Source: CAYLXX01 sp964387955 (GTDB lineage Bacteria > Patescibacteriota > Microgenomatia > UBA1406 > GWC2-37-13). Taken from it: DNA of 7,876 nucleotides. The notes under the pieces are model-generated. The model saw nothing but the letters and a program-made list of their open reading frames with translations, had not been told where the DNA came from and searched no databases. Shown one piece after another: positions 6,268 to 7,876 of the stretch. Every line of letters begins with the position of its first letter. The first letter of the stretch is position 1. The stretch lies in contig CAYLXX010000037.1 in NCBI GenBank assembly GCA_964387955.1, forward strand, positions 1-7,876. The letters are read 5' to 3'. The position numbers were made by a program, and so were the translations under genes.

Positions 6268-6855
6268 ATGGAAACACTACAAACTCATGAACAAGGATTA
6301 GTACCAGATTTAACATCAGAATCTGTCTGGATTGAGTTCATGACTCATCTCTACCCAATTCTTGTGAGATCTATATCACCCCGAGTCGGACCTGAAAATG
6401 CAGAAGACATTACCGCAACTGCGGTCCTGAAAGCGTACGAACACAAAGAAACTATGCATTATGGCAATCTTAATCCGTGGATCAACAAGATTTTTAAAAA
6501 TACGTACTATGATTATATTCGGTCCGAATGCAGTTCAGCAAAATATGAACAGCTCAAACCATCCCAAGAAGATCATCAAACAATGAATAAACAAGCGTAT
6601 GGAAACCAAGAACCACTCCCTGAAGACATCGTCATTAGCGATGAAAACAAAGCTGAAGGTCAAGTCTTAGCACAATTAGTGCTAAATAGTCTTCCCCCGT
6701 TAAGAAAAGAAGTACTCGTAAAAAAATCCCAAGGATATTCCTATAAAGAGATAGCTAAAGAACTTGGAGTCTCCGTGAACGATGTTAAAACTAAACTGCA
6801 CCGAGCTAGAATGCAGGCGATAAGAATCTTAAAAGAAGCCGAAAACCATACGTAA
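6268..6855 (+). CDS. Sigma-70 family RNA polymerase sigma factor, ECF-like
   Basis: Small sigma factors of this type carry only regions 2 and 4 and direct RNA polymerase to a special set of promoters. The product is 195 aa, a normal ECF length. Region 2 covers about 24-88: AEDITATAVLKAYEH (45-59) matches the AED...F..A core, and WINKIFKNTYYDYIRSE (71-87) matches the W...I..N...D..R promoter-melting segment. A polar, acidic linker (about 89-134) is longer than usual. Region 4 covers about 135-188, with LPPLRKEVL and the helix-turn-helix YSYKEIAKELGVSVNDVKTKLHRARMQ (157-183). The ATG at 6268 is chosen because the promoter -10 lies just before it; the 14 codons upstream overlap that promoter. 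No anti-sigma gene or membrane protein is adjacent, so how its activity is controlled is not visible. It is divergent from ppsA and lies just before the tRNA-Ala-23S unit. Confidence 0.88.
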   Translation: METLQTHEQGLVPDLTSESVWIEFMTHLYPILVRSISPRVGPENAEDITATAVLKAYEHKETMHYGNLNPWINKIFKNTYYDYIRSECSSAKYEQLKPSQEDHQTMNKQAYGNQEPLPEDIVISDENKAEGQVLAQLVLNSLPPLRKEVLVKKSQGYSYKEIAKELGVSVNDVKTKLHRARMQAIRILKEAENHT

Positions 6856-6864
6856 CGATTCTCT

Positions 6865-6877
6865 GCTTGACTCAAGC
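6865..6877 (+). terminator. Short hairpin after the sigma gene, weak terminator candidate
   Basis: GCTTG and CAAGC form a 5-bp stem with the loop ACT, 9 nt after the sigma stop, followed by a GT-rich run (GTGTTTGTTTG) rather than a clean T-tract. The same bases supply the TTGACT -35 of the next promoter. It is too short to be confident. Confidence 0.25.
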
Positions 6878-6895
6878 GTGTTTGTTTGATAATAT
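6867..6895 (+). promoter_or_regulatory. Upstream promoter (P1) of the tRNA-Ala-23S unit
   Basis: TTGACT (6867-6872), a 17-nt spacer and TAATAT (6890-6895) sit just after the sigma gene. A GATAAT two bases earlier is an alternative -10. Transcripts would run about 190 nt before tRNA-Ala. The stretch 6896-7020 holds no gene that I can see; a six-codon ATG frame at 6904 is too short to support. Confidence 0.55.
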
Positions 6896-7020
6896 ATAGC
6901 CACATGTCTAAAAATCTTTCCTAAAGGCATTATTGGAGACACATAGCTGCTCTCCTAACAGCCATTCAAGGAAGCAAAAAATCAACGATTACGATTACTT
7001 GAAAGGTTGAAAGAATCATA

Positions 7021-7048
7021 TTGACTTGCCAACGAATTGTTTTACAAT
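7021..7048 (+). promoter_or_regulatory. Proximal promoter (P2) of the tRNA-Ala-23S unit
   Basis: TTGACT (7021-7026), a 16-nt spacer and TACAAT (7043-7048) give ten of twelve consensus bases. Transcription would begin near 7055, about 34 nt before the tRNA-Ala 5' end. Together with P1 this gives a tandem arrangement like that of many rRNA operons, though no 16S gene intervenes. Confidence 0.7.
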
Positions 7049-7088
7049 TAAATTCTGGCCCTGTTTGTGGCTGGAAGGACGATCCCCT

Positions 7089-7162
7089 GGGCCTATAGCT
7101 CAATTGGCTAGAGCGTCTGATTTGCATTCAGAAGGTTTGGGGTTCGACTCCCCATAGGTCCA
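7089..7162 (+). tRNA. tRNA-Ala (anticodon UGC)
   Basis: The 74-nt gene folds fully: acceptor GGGCCTA/TAGGTCC, D stem GCTC/GAGC, anticodon stem TCTGA/TCAGA with the loop TTTGCAT (anticodon UGC), T stem TGGGG/CCCCA with the loop TTCGACT, and discriminator A. The acceptor pair 3-70 is G-U, the identity element of alanine tRNA. CCA is not encoded, so the CCA-adding enzyme is needed. It precedes 23S as in the spacer of many rRNA operons, but tRNA-Ile and 16S are absent upstream. Confidence 0.97.
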
Positions 7163-7198
7163 CAGATGAAGGATAGACACACAATGTACAAATAATTT

Positions 7199-7255
7199 GA
7201 ACATTGACGCATATCTTTCAGACACAGTCCGAACTTTGACAATCTGGTGCAGTCC
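7199..7255 (+). repeat. Imperfect tandem repeat in the tRNA-Ala-23S spacer
   Basis: Two units share the same order of blocks. Unit 1 (7199-7230) has GAACATTGAC, then ATCT, then CAGTCC. Unit 2 (7231-7255) has GAACTTTGAC, then ATCT, then CAGTCC, 7 nt shorter. Each contains a TTGAC motif, but no fitting -10 box follows, so promoters are not supported. It looks like a decayed small duplication in the transcribed spacer. Confidence 0.5.
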
Positions 7256-7284
7256 GCCTCAAGATGAGACTAAAGTAGGCGGAC
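7252..7284 (+). other. Hairpin in the 23S leader
   Basis: GTCCGCCT (7252-7259) and AGGCGGAC (7277-7284) form a perfect 8-bp stem with a 17-nt loop. No T-tract follows, so it is not an intrinsic terminator. It is probably structure in the rRNA precursor, possibly for processing between tRNA-Ala and 23S. Confidence 0.6.
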
Positions 7285-7307
7285 CAAGTAGGTAACAATA
7301 TAACAGA

Positions 7308-7335
7308 GCCCATCAAGAGCAGATGGGCGATTTTT
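7308..7335 (+). terminator. Strong hairpin with T-tract: terminator or boxB-like element
   Basis: GCCCATC (7308-7314) and GATGGGC (7322-7328) form a perfect 7-bp stem with the loop AAGAGCA, followed by GA and TTTTT (7331-7335). By shape it is an intrinsic terminator, yet it lies about 50 nt before 23S in the same direction. Because a boxA-like motif overlaps its 3' side, it may instead be the boxB hairpin of an rRNA antitermination site. The sequence alone does not decide. Confidence 0.5.
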
Positions 7336-7339
7336 AACA
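7328..7339 (+). promoter_or_regulatory. boxA-like antitermination element before 23S
   Basis: CGATTTTTAACA matches nine of twelve bases of the E. coli rrn boxA TGCTCTTTAACA, including the whole TTTAACA end. It directly follows a hairpin, the boxB-boxA order known from E. coli rRNA leaders and spacers, where NusB/NusE binding keeps RNA polymerase from terminating. The T-run makes a chance match possible. Confidence 0.4.
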
Positions 7340-7369
7340 TTCTTGATGCTTAGTAACCATCGAAGAATG
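7338..7369 (+). other. Hairpin just before 23S, possible processing stem
   Basis: CATTCTTGAT (7338-7347) pairs with ATC-G-AAGAATG (7359-7369), giving ten base pairs with one bulged G and an 11-nt loop. It ends about 14 nt before the 23S 5' end. It may guide ribonuclease processing; the usual long-range 23S flanking stem cannot be judged because the 3' flank is outside the window. Confidence 0.5.
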
Positions 7370-7382
7370 AACTAACGAAAGA

Positions 7383-7876
<494 letters not shown>

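Noticed and set aside
107..6855. UGA recoded as glycine or tryptophan, as in some Patescibacteria and mollicutes
   Set aside because: No gene has an in-frame TGA, and conserved glycines and tryptophans use normal codons. The absence of TGA stops among seven genes is too small a sample to matter.
7204..7241. TTGACG (7204) and TTGACA (7236) as further 23S promoters
   Set aside because: No acceptable -10 box is found 15-19 nt downstream of either; the motifs are better explained as part of the tandem repeat.

Overview
The window looks like chromosomal DNA of a bacterium with a small, compact, moderately AT-rich genome. I favour a member of the Candidate Phyla Radiation (Patescibacteria, perhaps Microgenomates-like). 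This placement is inference: genes overlap or nearly touch, upstream regions are 16 to 82 bp, most lead genes have a -10 box only 6 nt before ATG with no Shine-Dalgarno sequence, and the 23S rRNA gene has no 16S gene before it. Every gene reads through in the standard bacterial code. Stops are TAA (six genes) and TAG (one).

Layout. On the minus strand, reading leftwards from about 1700, are ruvA, ruvB and a tRNA-Leu(UAA) cut by the left edge; together ruvAB encode the Holliday junction branch-migration motor. Divergent from ruvA, on the plus strand (1711-2586), is a consensus promoter followed by two overlapping small genes that I do not recognise. They run tail-to-tail into eno, overlapping its 3' end by 8 bp. 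eno and the upstream ppsA (phosphoenolpyruvate synthase) form a minus-strand operon in which the ppsA stop overlaps the eno start by 14 bp. PpsA makes PEP from pyruvate and enolase interconverts PEP and 2-phosphoglycerate, so the pair controls the pyruvate end of lower glycolysis/gluconeogenesis.

Divergent from ppsA is a gene for a small sigma-70 family factor (ECF-like), sharing an 82-bp intergenic region that holds a 7-bp inverted repeat covering both predicted -35 boxes. It is followed by two predicted promoters, tRNA-Ala(UGC), a 220-bp spacer with three hairpins, a boxA-like element and an imperfect tandem repeat, and then the first ~494 nt of 23S rRNA, which runs off the right edge.

Most notable points: four starts share exactly the same TATAAT/TATAGT-N6-ATG arrangement, pointing to leaderless mRNAs; the tRNA-Ala-23S unit is detached from 16S; the spacer holds a hairpin plus T-tract that could be a terminator or a boxB/boxA antitermination site; and the two small unknown genes are coupled to a near-perfect promoter that overlaps the ruvA promoter.
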